Both the position numbers and the translations under genes were made by a program. Shown here piece after piece: positions 16,159-24,196 of a stretch of DNA of 64,000 nt. The stretch lies in the NCBI GenBank assembly GCA_003480725.1, contig QUJQ01000004.1:124001-188000 (forward strand), written 5' to 3'. The DNA comes from Clostridiaceae bacterium AM27-36LB. Lineage in GTDB: Bacteria; Bacillota; Clostridia; Lachnospirales; Lachnospiraceae. Numbering within the stretch: the stretch's first letter is position 1; each line of letters begins with the position of its first letter. The notes beneath the pieces were generated by a model. It saw only the letters and a program-made list of their open reading frames with translations. It did not search any database and was not told the origin of the DNA.

Positions 16159-17475
16159 CTACACAACACCCATGGCACTGCTGACCGCGGCACCGCAGGC
16201 TGCCTCTTCCTGGTAGATCGCCAGTGACAGTTCTGCGCCGAACATCTCACTGCTGATCTCCTGAAGCACTTGATTCTTTCTGAGTCCATTACCGGATGCA
16301 ACCAGATGGTTAACTTCAATGCCTGTAGCCTTATAGATGATCTGATACATATCGTACAGCTCTTTGATCATGCCATGAAGCACCCCATAGGTCAGTCCTT
16401 CCGGAGTAAAATTCTCTTCACTTAAGTTCGTGATACCACCGCGGATATTCGGATTGATTCTGGTTCCATTAAACCGTGTGGACACTTCCATCTTATCACT
16501 CTGCTCTTTTCCCTCACGAGCCATCTCTTCCAGAAGTCCATATAATGGCTCGTCATTTCCAGTAGCTCTCTTCATAAATCTACGGAAAAATTTCTCAAGA
16601 GTGGCATACGCTCTTCCACCGCACAGAGAAGCACCAACCAAAAGATATTTTCCATTTACAAATGGTCTTGCCTCGATTCCCTCTCCTGAGAACAGCTGAT
16701 CAGACAGCACAGAGATCTGTCCACCAGTTCCCATATTCAGAAGGATGGTATTCTCTCTGAATCCCACAGATCCAAGAAAGCTTGCCTGATTGTCTCCCAG
16801 TGCAGCAGTTACCGGGATTCCCTTATACTTACCAAGCACTGCCACATCACCGGTCACTTCCGGGAGAATGGATGTATCCATTCCCAGCTGTTCCAGCACT
16901 GCTTTGCGGAACTCTCCTTTTTCGCTGTCAAACAGATTCAGGCCAAAGCTTCCTGCATTGCTGGCATGCACCAGCGGAGTTTTTCTTCCGGTCAGCTTCA
17001 TGCCAAGGTAATCTCCAATAGAACAGAAGGTCGCTGCTCCTTCTGACACGATCCCTTTTCTGTAGTGATACAGATGGGTCACCAATCCAAAGCCTGTGGA
17101 CACGGTAAGTCCTGTTTTTTCGTATACTTCCTGAACAATGCTCTTACCGTCAAATTCCGGCTGCGCACCTCTTCCATCCTGCCAGGTATATAATGGGCTG
17201 ACGCACTCCCCCTCGTTGTCCAAATACACGATTCCATGCATCTGGCCAGTCAGTCCGATCGTCTCAACATCTTTATGAGCTGCCAGCAACTCATTCAACA
17301 CACCTACTGTTTTTTCAATGATCTTTACAGGCTCCTGGATCCGCTCCCAGGCATTTCCGGTCTCTATAAAAGTTCCGTTAGAAATGGTCCTGGATTCCAG
17401 GACCATCTTTTTCTCTGTATCCAGTACAACCAGGCTGATCGTTGTTGTACCAATATCAATTCCTATTGATTTCAT
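16159..17475 (-). CDS. FGGY-family carbohydrate kinase, sedoheptulokinase-like
   Basis: ATP-dependent sugar kinase of 438 residues. N-terminal phosphate motif GIDIGTTTISLVVLD (4-18), then LTGQMHGIVYLD near 73 and SPLYTWQDGRG near 90, which in my recollection mark the sedoheptulokinase-like branch of FGGY kinases. Further family motifs are ALGDNQASFLGSV near 228, LNMGTGGQIS near 247 and VASGNGLRKN near 390. AGGAGAACAGAC precedes the ATG. It lies 14 bases after a broken LacI regulator gene and downstream of a truncated ketose epimerase, so it belongs to a decayed sugar cassette but is itself intact. Substrate uncertain: a ketose is likely. Confidence 0.85.
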   Translation of the reverse strand: MKSIGIDIGTTTISLVVLDTEKKMVLESRTISNGTFIETGNAWERIQEPVKIIEKTVGVLNELLAAHKDVETIGLTGQMHGIVYLDNEGECVSPLYTWQDGRGAQPEFDGKSIVQEVYEKTGLTVSTGFGLVTHLYHYRKGIVSEGAATFCSIGDYLGMKLTGRKTPLVHASNAGSFGLNLFDSEKGEFRKAVLEQLGMDTSILPEVTGDVAVLGKYKGIPVTAALGDNQASFLGSVGFRENTILLNMGTGGQISVLSDQLFSGEGIEARPFVNGKYLLVGASLCGGRAYATLEKFFRRFMKRATGNDEPLYGLLEEMAREGKEQSDKMEVSTRFNGTRINPNIRGGITNLSEENFTPEGLTYGVLHGMIKELYDMYQIIYKATGIEVNHLVASGNGLRKNQVLQEISSEMFGAELSLAIYQEEAACGAAVSSAMGVV

Positions 17476-17489
17476 GTCTGTTCTCCTGA

Positions 17490-18506
17490 TTATGTGGTCT
17501 CACGAACCACAAGATTCACGGGTATTCTTTGTCTCTGTATCTCTACGTCTTTTCCATTGATCATATCCACAATACGTTCAGCAGCCAAACGACCATATTC
17601 CTGCACTGGCTGATGAATAGTCGTCAACTTAGGATAGATCATTCTACTCATGGAAATATCATCAAACCCCACAACTTTTACCTGATCTGGCACTTTGATG
17701 TTATGGTTCACCAGATAACTGAGACCACCTACCGCCAAAATATCTGTCATAAAGAAGATCCCATCTGCTCCTCCAAGATTTTCCATGATATACTGTGCTG
17801 CACGGCTACCCTCTTCCAGTGATACTTCATTTACATAAATTCCATATTTCGGATTAATTTCTATTTCATACTCCGCAAGTGCTTCTTTAAATCCCTGAAG
17901 ACGTTTTTTGATAGTAGATAATGTTCCTCCATAACAAACGTACGCAATTTTTTTAGCACCCTTACAGGCCAGTTCCTGACCCGCAAGATAGCCTCCCTGA
18001 ATGTTATCGCATTCAATCATTGCATAGTTTTCTTCTGATCCCGGCTTTTCTTCCCGTTTCATGTCTCTTGGATCACGGTCAATATAAACGGTCGGAATAT
18101 GGAGTGATTCTGTAATATCCTCACCGCCGATATAGATAATGCCTCCCACCTTCTGACTGAGGAGCATCTGTAACTGTTCTTTGGCTTCCATCACATTTTC
18201 ATTGGTGCTACAGATCAATGTCATATAATTCTGGGTCAATAAATGTTTTTGAACTTCCTTTGTAATGCTGGCAAAAATTCATTTGTAATATCCGAAACCA
18301 GAATGCCAATCACCTGTGTATGATTAACACGAAGTCCCCTTGCCAGCTGGTTGGGCTGATAATCATATTTCTCAATAATCTCTTTTACCCTTTTTTTCTG
18401 TATCCTTTGAAAATCTACCATTCTGATTGATGACCCTTGAAACCGTAGCAGCAGACGTTCCTGCCATTTCTGCGATTTCTTTTACCGATAATTTCTTTTG
18501 CACCAT
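17490..18506 (-). pseudogene. LacI-family regulator, disrupted by two frameshifts
   Basis: Three overlapping frames together spell one LacI-type protein. ATG at 18506 opens KKLSVKEIAEMAGTSAATVS, a perfect helix-turn-helix, then VINQNGRFSKDTEKK. An extra base near the A/G run at about 18388-18397 shifts to the frame that reads VKEIIEKYDYQPNQLARGLR. A missing T in the T-run near 18275 shifts again, so NEFFASITKEVQKHLLTQNY continues in the third frame to the stop at 17490. Both lesions fall in homopolymer runs, so sequencing error is possible, but the neighbouring epimerase gene is also broken, which favours real decay. Confidence 0.85.
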
Positions 18507-18572
18507 ATAACACCTTCAACCAATCTTGCATCCATTATGTTATGATTTCATCACTCCATAATTTCGCTGTTT

Positions 18573-18600
18573 GTCATGAGAGAGCTTACTCTCTCATGAC
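18573..18600. repeat. Perfect 12-base inverted repeat with four-base loop
   Basis: Arms GTCATGAGAGAG (18573-18584) and CTCTCTCATGAC (18589-18600) around CTTA. It marks the exact place where the epimerase reading frame breaks off. No T-tract follows on either strand. It could be an operator, a weak terminator or a scar of a mobile unit. Confidence 0.7.
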
Positions 18601-18806
18601 TCTCTTGCGTTCATTATATCATATCCATTATCATCTGCCACTTTTTTTAATTCAAGAAGCTGCGCATCTGTCATGTACTTTTCTACCAACGCTGCACAGG
18701 AGATTTCCAGTACATCAAATCCCAGCTTCTTAACTTTCGGGATAAAATATTCATAATCCAAAGTCCATTCGTGTGTCCAATATGGAGCATAAATTCCGTA
18801 TTTCAC
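18594..18806 (-). pseudogene. N-terminal fragment of a ketose 3-epimerase (allulose/tagatose epimerase family)
   Basis: 70 codons from a GTG at 18806, preceded by AAGGAGGAG at ideal spacing. The product starts VKYGIYAPYWTHEW and runs through YFIPKVKKLGFDVLEIS to LLELKKVADDNGYDI. This matches, as I recall the family, the first 65 or so residues of D-allulose/D-tagatose 3-epimerases, TIM-barrel proteins of about 290 residues. The remaining barrel, with the metal and catalytic residues, is missing. The frame ends a few codons later inside an inverted repeat. The fragment implies that the FGGY kinase cassette once handled a ketohexose or related ketose. Confidence 0.75.
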
Positions 18807-18864
18807 GATTGTCTCCTCCTTTTTTTCTATCTGTTTCTTATTTTTGGATTTCATTTGGCCTCTT

Positions 18865-18880
18865 GAGTAATCCTTTACTC
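18865..18880. promoter_or_regulatory. Short palindrome upstream of the truncated epimerase
   Basis: GAGTAA (18865-18870) TCCT TTACTC (18875-18880). It lies between a possible promoter (TTGTAA/TATAAT, minus strand, 18944-18914, 19-base spacer) and the epimerase RBS, so it is a possible operator. Confidence 0.35.
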
Positions 18881-18961
18881 ATTTGTGCAATTTCCCGGTT
18901 TGAATATTTAGGAATTATATAGTTTGATAAATTTGGAATTACAATTTTTGTTCAGAATAAC

Positions 18962-19007
18962 AAAAAAGAAAAATGCGCAAAACAGATATTTTATCTGTTC
19001 CACGCAC
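18962..19007 (-). terminator. Terminator of the large sugar-catabolic operon
   Basis: On the minus strand a stem with outer TGCG/CGCA and inner AACAGATA/TATCTGTT arms is followed by a T-rich stretch (TTTTTCTTTTTT). It lies 110 bases beyond the last gene. The stretch 19020-19116 between is discussed under findings. Confidence 0.7.
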
Positions 19008-19116
19008 TTATTCAATATGAAGATCCTCCTGCAGTATCCGAAAACTTCAGGTTCTCTTCCCAATCGTTAAAACTGATGATGTCTCCCAACATTTCTTTCT
19101 CTATGTCAGGTGTTTT

Positions 19117-19755
19117 TTAAGGCTTATTCTCATAGGCCAGAATCTTCTGGTAAATATCCTCATAACTGATCGTACTAAAATCCGTTACATCCACCGGAAT
19201 GTCCAGTCCCAGATCAATATTATACTGTTTATGAGCAATAGCCGCTGTAAATTCTTCAAAACCAGGTGCTATGCGGGATACAGAGTGTAGCATTTCCGGC
19301 TTAAAGGTTTCCTTATGATAACAGGTCAGCAGATGTCCAGGATGTCTATCATCCTCTTCATCCCGTCTTGCCCCCCGCTGATAGACCGTTTCCAGATCAG
19401 TATACAGATACACAGTCACCGCGTCATAACCGGATTCCTGAATCAGTTCTTCCAACTTCGGCTTATGCCGCTGATAGAAAGGATATTCAATTAAAATTGT
19501 CCTGTTCTCCCACATTCGCTTCTGAATGGTCAGATAAAACTCTTCCAGACTCCACCAGTTTAAGCGATCCTTCTGCTTTTCATTATCAAATCCGAAGATA
19601 TCCCAGTTCTTTTCTTTTATCTCATCATAACTGATTTTCACAATGTCTTCATTTCCCAGGTATTCCAGGAAGCGACGAGCGGTACCGCTCTTACCAGTCC
19701 CTGGTCCACCTGTAAAAATAAGCAATGTTCGTTTATTTGGGAACTCTCTCTTCAT
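19117..19755 (-). CDS. P-loop kinase-like protein (AAA_33/zeta-type)
   Basis: Predicted small-molecule kinase of about 213 residues with Walker A FTGGPGTGKSGTARR near residue 14 and a Walker B-like hydrophobic strand RTILIEYPFY near 86, followed by a lid-like RGARRDEEDDRHPGH near 127. I choose ATG 19755, because TGAGGA lies six bases before it but touches the earlier ATG at 19761. It is the last gene of the operon, ten bases after a PfkB kinase. Substrate unknown. The frame continues open for 34 codons after its TAA stop. Confidence 0.75.
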   Translation of the reverse strand: MKREFPNKRTLLIFTGGPGTGKSGTARRFLEYLGNEDIVKISYDEIKEKNWDIFGFDNEKQKDRLNWWSLEEFYLTIQKRMWENRTILIEYPFYQRHKPKLEELIQESGYDAVTVYLYTDLETVYQRGARRDEEDDRHPGHLLTCYHKETFKPEMLHSVSRIAPGFEEFTAAIAHKQYNIDLGLDIPVDVTDFSTISYEDIYQKILAYENKP

Positions 19756-19764
19756 AGTCATTCC

Positions 19765-20730
19765 TCAAAACTGAAAGGTTCCATCACGCATAGCCTGAAC
19801 ATTTTCTGGACTGATTTTACCTTCCATAGGCCCAAACGCAGCTACATTCAATGCACCTGCTGCTGCAGCTATCTCGGCACACTCTTTCAGTTCTTTTCCT
19901 TCCAGAAGCGAACAAAGGAATGCACCAATAGAAGTATCTCCTGCTCCAGTAGGGTCTACACATTTTACTTTATAAAGACCCTGCTCTACCACCAAACCGT
20001 CACGGGTATAGATCTTGGATCCCTTGTCCCCGTTCTTCAGCATCAGAATCTCCAGATTCGGATTCTCAAAGCATTTCTTCACTGCCGCGTCCACATCATC
20101 CAGACCGGTAAGAAGCTTCAGCTCGTCCAGACCCGGCGCAAAAAGATTGGTAAGTTCCAGAACCGCATTGATAATCTCAAAGGATTCCTTGCTCTTCTTC
20201 GGATTGGTCAGATGTTCCACACGCACATTAGGATCAAAGCTGATCTTGGTTCCCTGAGCCTTCATAGCTCTGGCCGTCTTGACAATCTCCCATCCATAAC
20301 TAAGGCGTGCTGTCAACGCACATCCCATGATATGAAGATACTTCGCTTCTTTTAAGGAAGGTTCTGTCACATCCGGCATAACCGCCTTTGTGGCCGGAGT
20401 ATCATCCCAATGGAACAGATATCTGCGGTCACCTTTATTATCATAGGCCACAAACGCACATGCTGTAGATCCATCCGGATCCACCAGAACTTTAGATACA
20501 TCCACTCCATCCTTCCTCAGACGGTTCAGCATGCATTCACCGAAACCATCCTTACCCACACCAGAAATGATTCCACAACTATGTCCCATACGAGCCACTG
20601 TAGAAATCATAATTGCCGAAGACCCTGATGGATAAGGACCGGAAAACAATGCAGTTTCATTCAGAGGTTTGTCTACCTCGGTTCTCATAATTTCAACCAG
20701 GGTCTCTCCCATTGTCCAGATTTCAGCCAA
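19765..20730 (-). CDS. PfkB-family carbohydrate kinase
   Basis: Sugar or sugar-phosphate kinase of 321 residues: N-terminal GETLVEI, a glycine-rich GPYPSGSSAIMISTVARMG segment near residue 31 and the C-terminal anion-hole motif DPTGAGDTSIGAF near 249 with the catalytic Asp. The likely start is TTG at 20730, overlapping the VOC gene by eight bases, with GGCGGTGA before it; ATG at 20712 is the alternative. In this operon it could phosphorylate a ketose 6-phosphate at C1 before the aldolase, or a 2-keto-3-deoxy sugar. Confidence 0.85.
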   Translation of the reverse strand: MAEIWTMGETLVEIMRTEVDKPLNETALFSGPYPSGSSAIMISTVARMGHSCGIISGVGKDGFGECMLNRLRKDGVDVSKVLVDPDGSTACAFVAYDNKGDRRYLFHWDDTPATKAVMPDVTEPSLKEAKYLHIMGCALTARLSYGWEIVKTARAMKAQGTKISFDPNVRVEHLTNPKKSKESFEIINAVLELTNLFAPGLDELKLLTGLDDVDAAVKKCFENPNLEILMLKNGDKGSKIYTRDGLVVEQGLYKVKCVDPTGAGDTSIGAFLCSLLEGKELKECAEIAAAAGALNVAAFGPMEGKISPENVQAMRDGTFQF

Positions 20731-21148
20731 GTGCTTTCACCGCCTTTTCCTTTTCTTCTTCTGATGAAAATTTCTGAATAAACTCAACAATCTCATGATT
20801 TGGCCCAAGAATCGTCACATATTCCACGCCATGCTCCCAATAAGGCAAAAATGCCGGACCTTCATTAATATAGTATCCAGCTTCCCGTATCTCTTTCACA
20901 CAGGCTACAATATCTGTACAGTTCAGCGCAACATGATCGATTGCACCAGTCGCATTAGAAGCACCACCATCTTTTTCATATGTCTCAATGAGAATATTTC
21001 CATGCTCAAAGAATTTTACCGGATGTCCCCCATATACAGTCTCCCATTTCAGCTTGAAGCCAAGACCCAGATAAAATTCCGATGTTTTTTTGATATCATC
21101 TGTTGGGATTCCAATGTGCTGATACCCCTCTACATAGTTAGTAAGCAT
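20723..21148 (-). CDS. VOC-superfamily (glyoxalase-like) protein
   Basis: Small enzyme of 141 residues with two betaalphabetabetabeta repeats. Likely metal ligands sit in YQHIGIPTDD (His12), the mid segment IETYEKDGG and GAIDHVALNC near residue 70, ending with HEIVEFIQKF near 120. Members include glyoxalase I, methylmalonyl-CoA epimerase and dioxygenases. Inside a sugar operon it might act as an epimerase or lyase on a keto-sugar acid, or as an aldehyde detoxifier. The strong RBS AAGGAGGGG precedes the ATG. Confidence 0.8.
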   Translation of the reverse strand: MLTNYVEGYQHIGIPTDDIKKTSEFYLGLGFKLKWETVYGGHPVKFFEHGNILIETYEKDGGASNATGAIDHVALNCTDIVACVKEIREAGYYINEGPAFLPYWEHGVEYVTILGPNHEIVEFIQKFSSEEEKEKAVKALG

Positions 21149-21218
21149 AATACCCCTCCTTACACTCTTAGGGCAGATACTTTTTTCAAAATACCTGCCC
21201 TATTTTACATTTCAAAAC

Positions 21219-22154
21219 CTATTTGTAAATACTTCTTAATACAGCCGGAGCCTTTCCACTGCAGTTAAACAGATCACTCTTGCTTGCGATCTCAGCTGCA
21301 ATTGCTTTACGTCCCGGTCCTACAATCTTACGTGGGTCGTACTCAGTCTCCGGAAGTGTCTTGATTGCTTCTCTGACAGCATCGGTATAGACTTTCTTTA
21401 ATCCAGTACCAACATTAATCTTGCTCATACCCATGGCAACACATTTACGGAAGTCTTCATCCGGTACTCCTGTACCACCATGTAATACCAGAGCAATATC
21501 TGTCTGCTTACGAATCTCTTCCAGGAGATCAAATTTAATCTTCGGAGCTGCTTTATAAAAGCCATGTGCTGTTCCAATAGCAACTGCCAGTGCATCAATA
21601 CCGGTTCTGTCTACAAACTCTTTTACAAGCGCCGGGTCTGTATAAGCTTTTCCAGATTCTTCTACATGAACATTCTCCTCATGGCCAGCCAGCATACCAA
21701 GCTCTGCCTCTACAGAGCAGCCATCGATGCCGTACGGGCTATGATTATGTGCAAAATCAGCAATCTCCTTGGATTTTGCAATATTTGTTTCAAAATCCTC
21801 CTGGGAAGCATCGATCATAACATTAGTAAAACCTGCTACAACAGCCTGTTTAATCTGCTCCATATTTGTTGCATGATCCAGATGCAGACAGAACGGAACT
21901 TCCGGATAAGTCTTTGCGATTCCTTTTGCAGCTTCTGCAACCAGTTCCAGGGAACCAATGTATTTAACTGCTCCTATAGAAGCCATCAGAATAACCGGTG
22001 CATTTTTTTCACGGGCACCTTCTACGAGACCTACCATCTCCGGAATCGTACTGAAGTTAAATGCACCTACTGCATATCTGTCCTTAGGATCTGCATCAGT
22101 AGTAGCAAGTCTTACAGAATCGGCCATAATCTGTTTAATTGTAAGTAACGGCAT
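21219..22154 (-). CDS. Class II (zinc) ketose-bisphosphate aldolase
   Basis: Aldol cleavage of a ketose bisphosphate, yielding dihydroxyacetone phosphate and an aldehyde. 311 residues. Catalytic Asp93 and zinc ligand His94 lie in CLHLDHAT, His197 in IGTAHGF and His225 in LVLHGGTGVPD, all as in FbaA/GatY/KbaY. The sequence is distinct from the housekeeping-like aldolase at 44777, with longer N- and C-terminal segments, so it is a pathway-specific paralogue. RBS GAGGAGAATAATT. It lies downstream of the ROK kinase gene. Confidence 0.9.
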   Translation of the reverse strand: MPLLTIKQIMADSVRLATTDADPKDRYAVGAFNFSTIPEMVGLVEGAREKNAPVILMASIGAVKYIGSLELVAEAAKGIAKTYPEVPFCLHLDHATNMEQIKQAVVAGFTNVMIDASQEDFETNIAKSKEIADFAHNHSPYGIDGCSVEAELGMLAGHEENVHVEESGKAYTDPALVKEFVDRTGIDALAVAIGTAHGFYKAAPKIKFDLLEEIRKQTDIALVLHGGTGVPDEDFRKCVAMGMSKINVGTGLKKVYTDAVREAIKTLPETEYDPRKIVGPGRKAIAAEIASKSDLFNCSGKAPAVLRSIYK

Positions 22155-22185
22155 AATTATTCTCCTCTTTTCTTAGAATCTTATA

Positions 22186-23154
22186 TTACAGGCTTTTTTC
22201 AACTGCCTTTTTTACCATAACATAAGCGCCATAAGCAACCACTTTATCGTTCAACTCTGAAACACGAATTCTGTCTTCCTCAAATGGGAAACATGCATGT
22301 CTTCGTATTTCATCCATCATGCTATATCGGAAATACGGATATGCTTTCGCCATTCCGCCAGCCAGCACGATTACATCCGGATCAAGAAGATTGATCAAAT
22401 TTGAAAGTCCCACACCAATATAGTAGCCCTCCTGACGCAGCATGTCAATCGCATACGCATCACCTTCGGCAGCCGCTTCGGTCAGAAACTTTCCATTTAC
22501 TTTTTCAGGATCATACTCGATACCTTCGAAAGCCTTGGACTTGATTCCACACCGGATATCTCTTTTCATTCGACGGTTAACTGCAGTCCCGGAAGCATAC
22601 AATTCAAAGCAACCGCTTCCGCCGCAGCCACAGGAAGGCCCAGCAAAATTAATGGTCATATGACCAAATTCACCAGCGAAGCCTGAGCGTCCATGATAAA
22701 TCTCGCCATTAATAGCAATGCCGCCTCCGCAACCGGTACTGATAGTCTGATATAATACTACATTTTCACCTTTGGCTACACCTACATTTGCTTCAGCAAG
22801 TGCTCCAAGATTTCCATCATTTTCTACATATACCGGTACATCAAATTCTTCTTTCAAACGATCGCCAAGAGGAAAATTCTTCCACCCCATCATTGGCACA
22901 TCAATAATAAGACCTGTCCGATAATCCAATGGACCAGGTGCCGCAACACCGACACCCGCTAAATCTTTCTTTGTCTTACCTGCTTCTTTCAGAACCTCAT
23001 AGGCAAGCTCAACAGTGTTCTGAAAAACTGCATCCTCACCTTCATAGGTTCTGGATTTTTTTACCTTGAATTCTGTAATCGGCTCCCCCTGATCATTGAA
23101 TACTGCAGAGGTTGTTTTTGTCCCGCCGATATCAATAATCAAATAGTACTTCAT
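22186..23154 (-). CDS. ROK-family sugar kinase
   Basis: Cytoplasmic sugar kinase of 322 residues. ATP motif DIGGTKT (8-14), catalytic Asp113 in ENDGNLGAL, and a complete ROK zinc site (His165, Cys175, Cys177, Cys182 in CGCGGSGCFELYASG). No helix-turn-helix, so it is an enzyme, not a repressor. Glucokinase, fructokinase, N-acetylmannosamine kinase and AlsK belong here. It starts two bases after the permease stop. In E. coli the allose operon pairs an AlsK ROK kinase with an AlsE epimerase and a ribose-type ABC importer, a close parallel. Confidence 0.9.
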   Translation of the reverse strand: MKYYLIIDIGGTKTTSAVFNDQGEPITEFKVKKSRTYEGEDAVFQNTVELAYEVLKEAGKTKKDLAGVGVAAPGPLDYRTGLIIDVPMMGWKNFPLGDRLKEEFDVPVYVENDGNLGALAEANVGVAKGENVVLYQTISTGCGGGIAINGEIYHGRSGFAGEFGHMTINFAGPSCGCGGSGCFELYASGTAVNRRMKRDIRCGIKSKAFEGIEYDPEKVNGKFLTEAAAEGDAYAIDMLRQEGYYIGVGLSNLINLLDPDVIVLAGGMAKAYPYFRYSMMDEIRRHACFPFEEDRIRVSELNDKVVAYGAYVMVKKAVEKSL

Positions 23155-23156
23155 CC

Positions 23157-24143
23157 TTACTCTTCTTTGCCTTTCTGTGCCATATCAAGCATAACTGCCA
23201 GTATGATAATAGCACCGATTACGACTTTCTGCCAATATGCAGAAATCTCCATCAGGGTCATACCATTGTTGATAACTGCGATGATCGCACATCCAAACAT
23301 AGCTCTTGCAACAGATCCAGAACCACCTGCCAGGGAAGTTCCTCCCAGAACGGTTGCTGCGATAGCAAACATCTCATATCCATCACCCGTTGCCGGATGT
23401 CCGTTGTTTACCTTGGAAGCTGCAACGATACCCGCAAGACCTGCTGTGATACCACAGATCATATGACATTTCAGGGTTACCATCTTAGTATTGATACCAC
23501 ACATATGAGCTACAGACGGATTGGATCCAACTGCGAATACGTGACGGCCAAATACTGTTTTAGTCAGAATGATATGGAAAATGAATACTACAGCAATCGT
23601 AAACAGTACGATAACCGGGATAATACCAGTCTTAAAGCTCTCTGTCTGGATCAGACGTCCTGCACCAAGTACAGAGAAACCGTTCGGAAGACCATAAACC
23701 GGGCCACCTCCGGAAATGATATAAGCCAAACCTCTGAATGCCTGCATCAAAGCCAATGTACAGATCATGGGAACCAAACCTCTGTAGGCTACCAACCATC
23801 CAATAAACAGACCAATGAGTGCTCCGCCTACCAGACCAACAAGAATCTGAATTAACATAATCACCGGAGTAGCCTGCATGTTCATTGCCAGAACAACCTG
23901 TGCTGCTAAGATACCTGTAATTGCCATTGAAGAACCAACACTGATATCAATACCACCCAGGATAATTACATAAGTCAGACCAGTTGCCAGGATTGCATTC
24001 AGACACATCTGTCCAAACAAGTTGATGACATTTGCTGTCTTCAGGAAAGTAGGATTTCCAATAGAGAATCCAACCACAAGAAGAATCAGTACTACAATTA
24101 CAATATTATCAGTGATTAACTGTTTAATATTTTTCTCTTTCAT
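23157..24143 (-). CDS. Ribose-type (CUT2) ABC sugar permease
   Basis: Membrane component of 328 residues with about eight to ten hydrophobic segments and the RbsC-family signature GGIDISVGSSMAITGIL near residue 63, plus AVGSNPSVAHMCGI near 200 and the loop ATVLGGTSLAGGSGS near 265. It imports the operon's sugar together with the ATPase and lipoprotein upstream. GAGAGAGGAAAATAAA precedes the ATG. Confidence 0.93.
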   Translation of the reverse strand: MKEKNIKQLITDNIVIVVLILLVVGFSIGNPTFLKTANVINLFGQMCLNAILATGLTYVIILGGIDISVGSSMAITGILAAQVVLAMNMQATPVIMLIQILVGLVGGALIGLFIGWLVAYRGLVPMICTLALMQAFRGLAYIISGGGPVYGLPNGFSVLGAGRLIQTESFKTGIIPVIVLFTIAVVFIFHIILTKTVFGRHVFAVGSNPSVAHMCGINTKMVTLKCHMICGITAGLAGIVAASKVNNGHPATGDGYEMFAIAATVLGGTSLAGGSGSVARAMFGCAIIAVINNGMTLMEISAYWQKVVIGAIIILAVMLDMAQKGKEE

Positions 24144-24196
24144 TTTATTTTCCTCTCTCTACGAATAAGATTTGTACCGCTTTCCGGTGTATCTGT

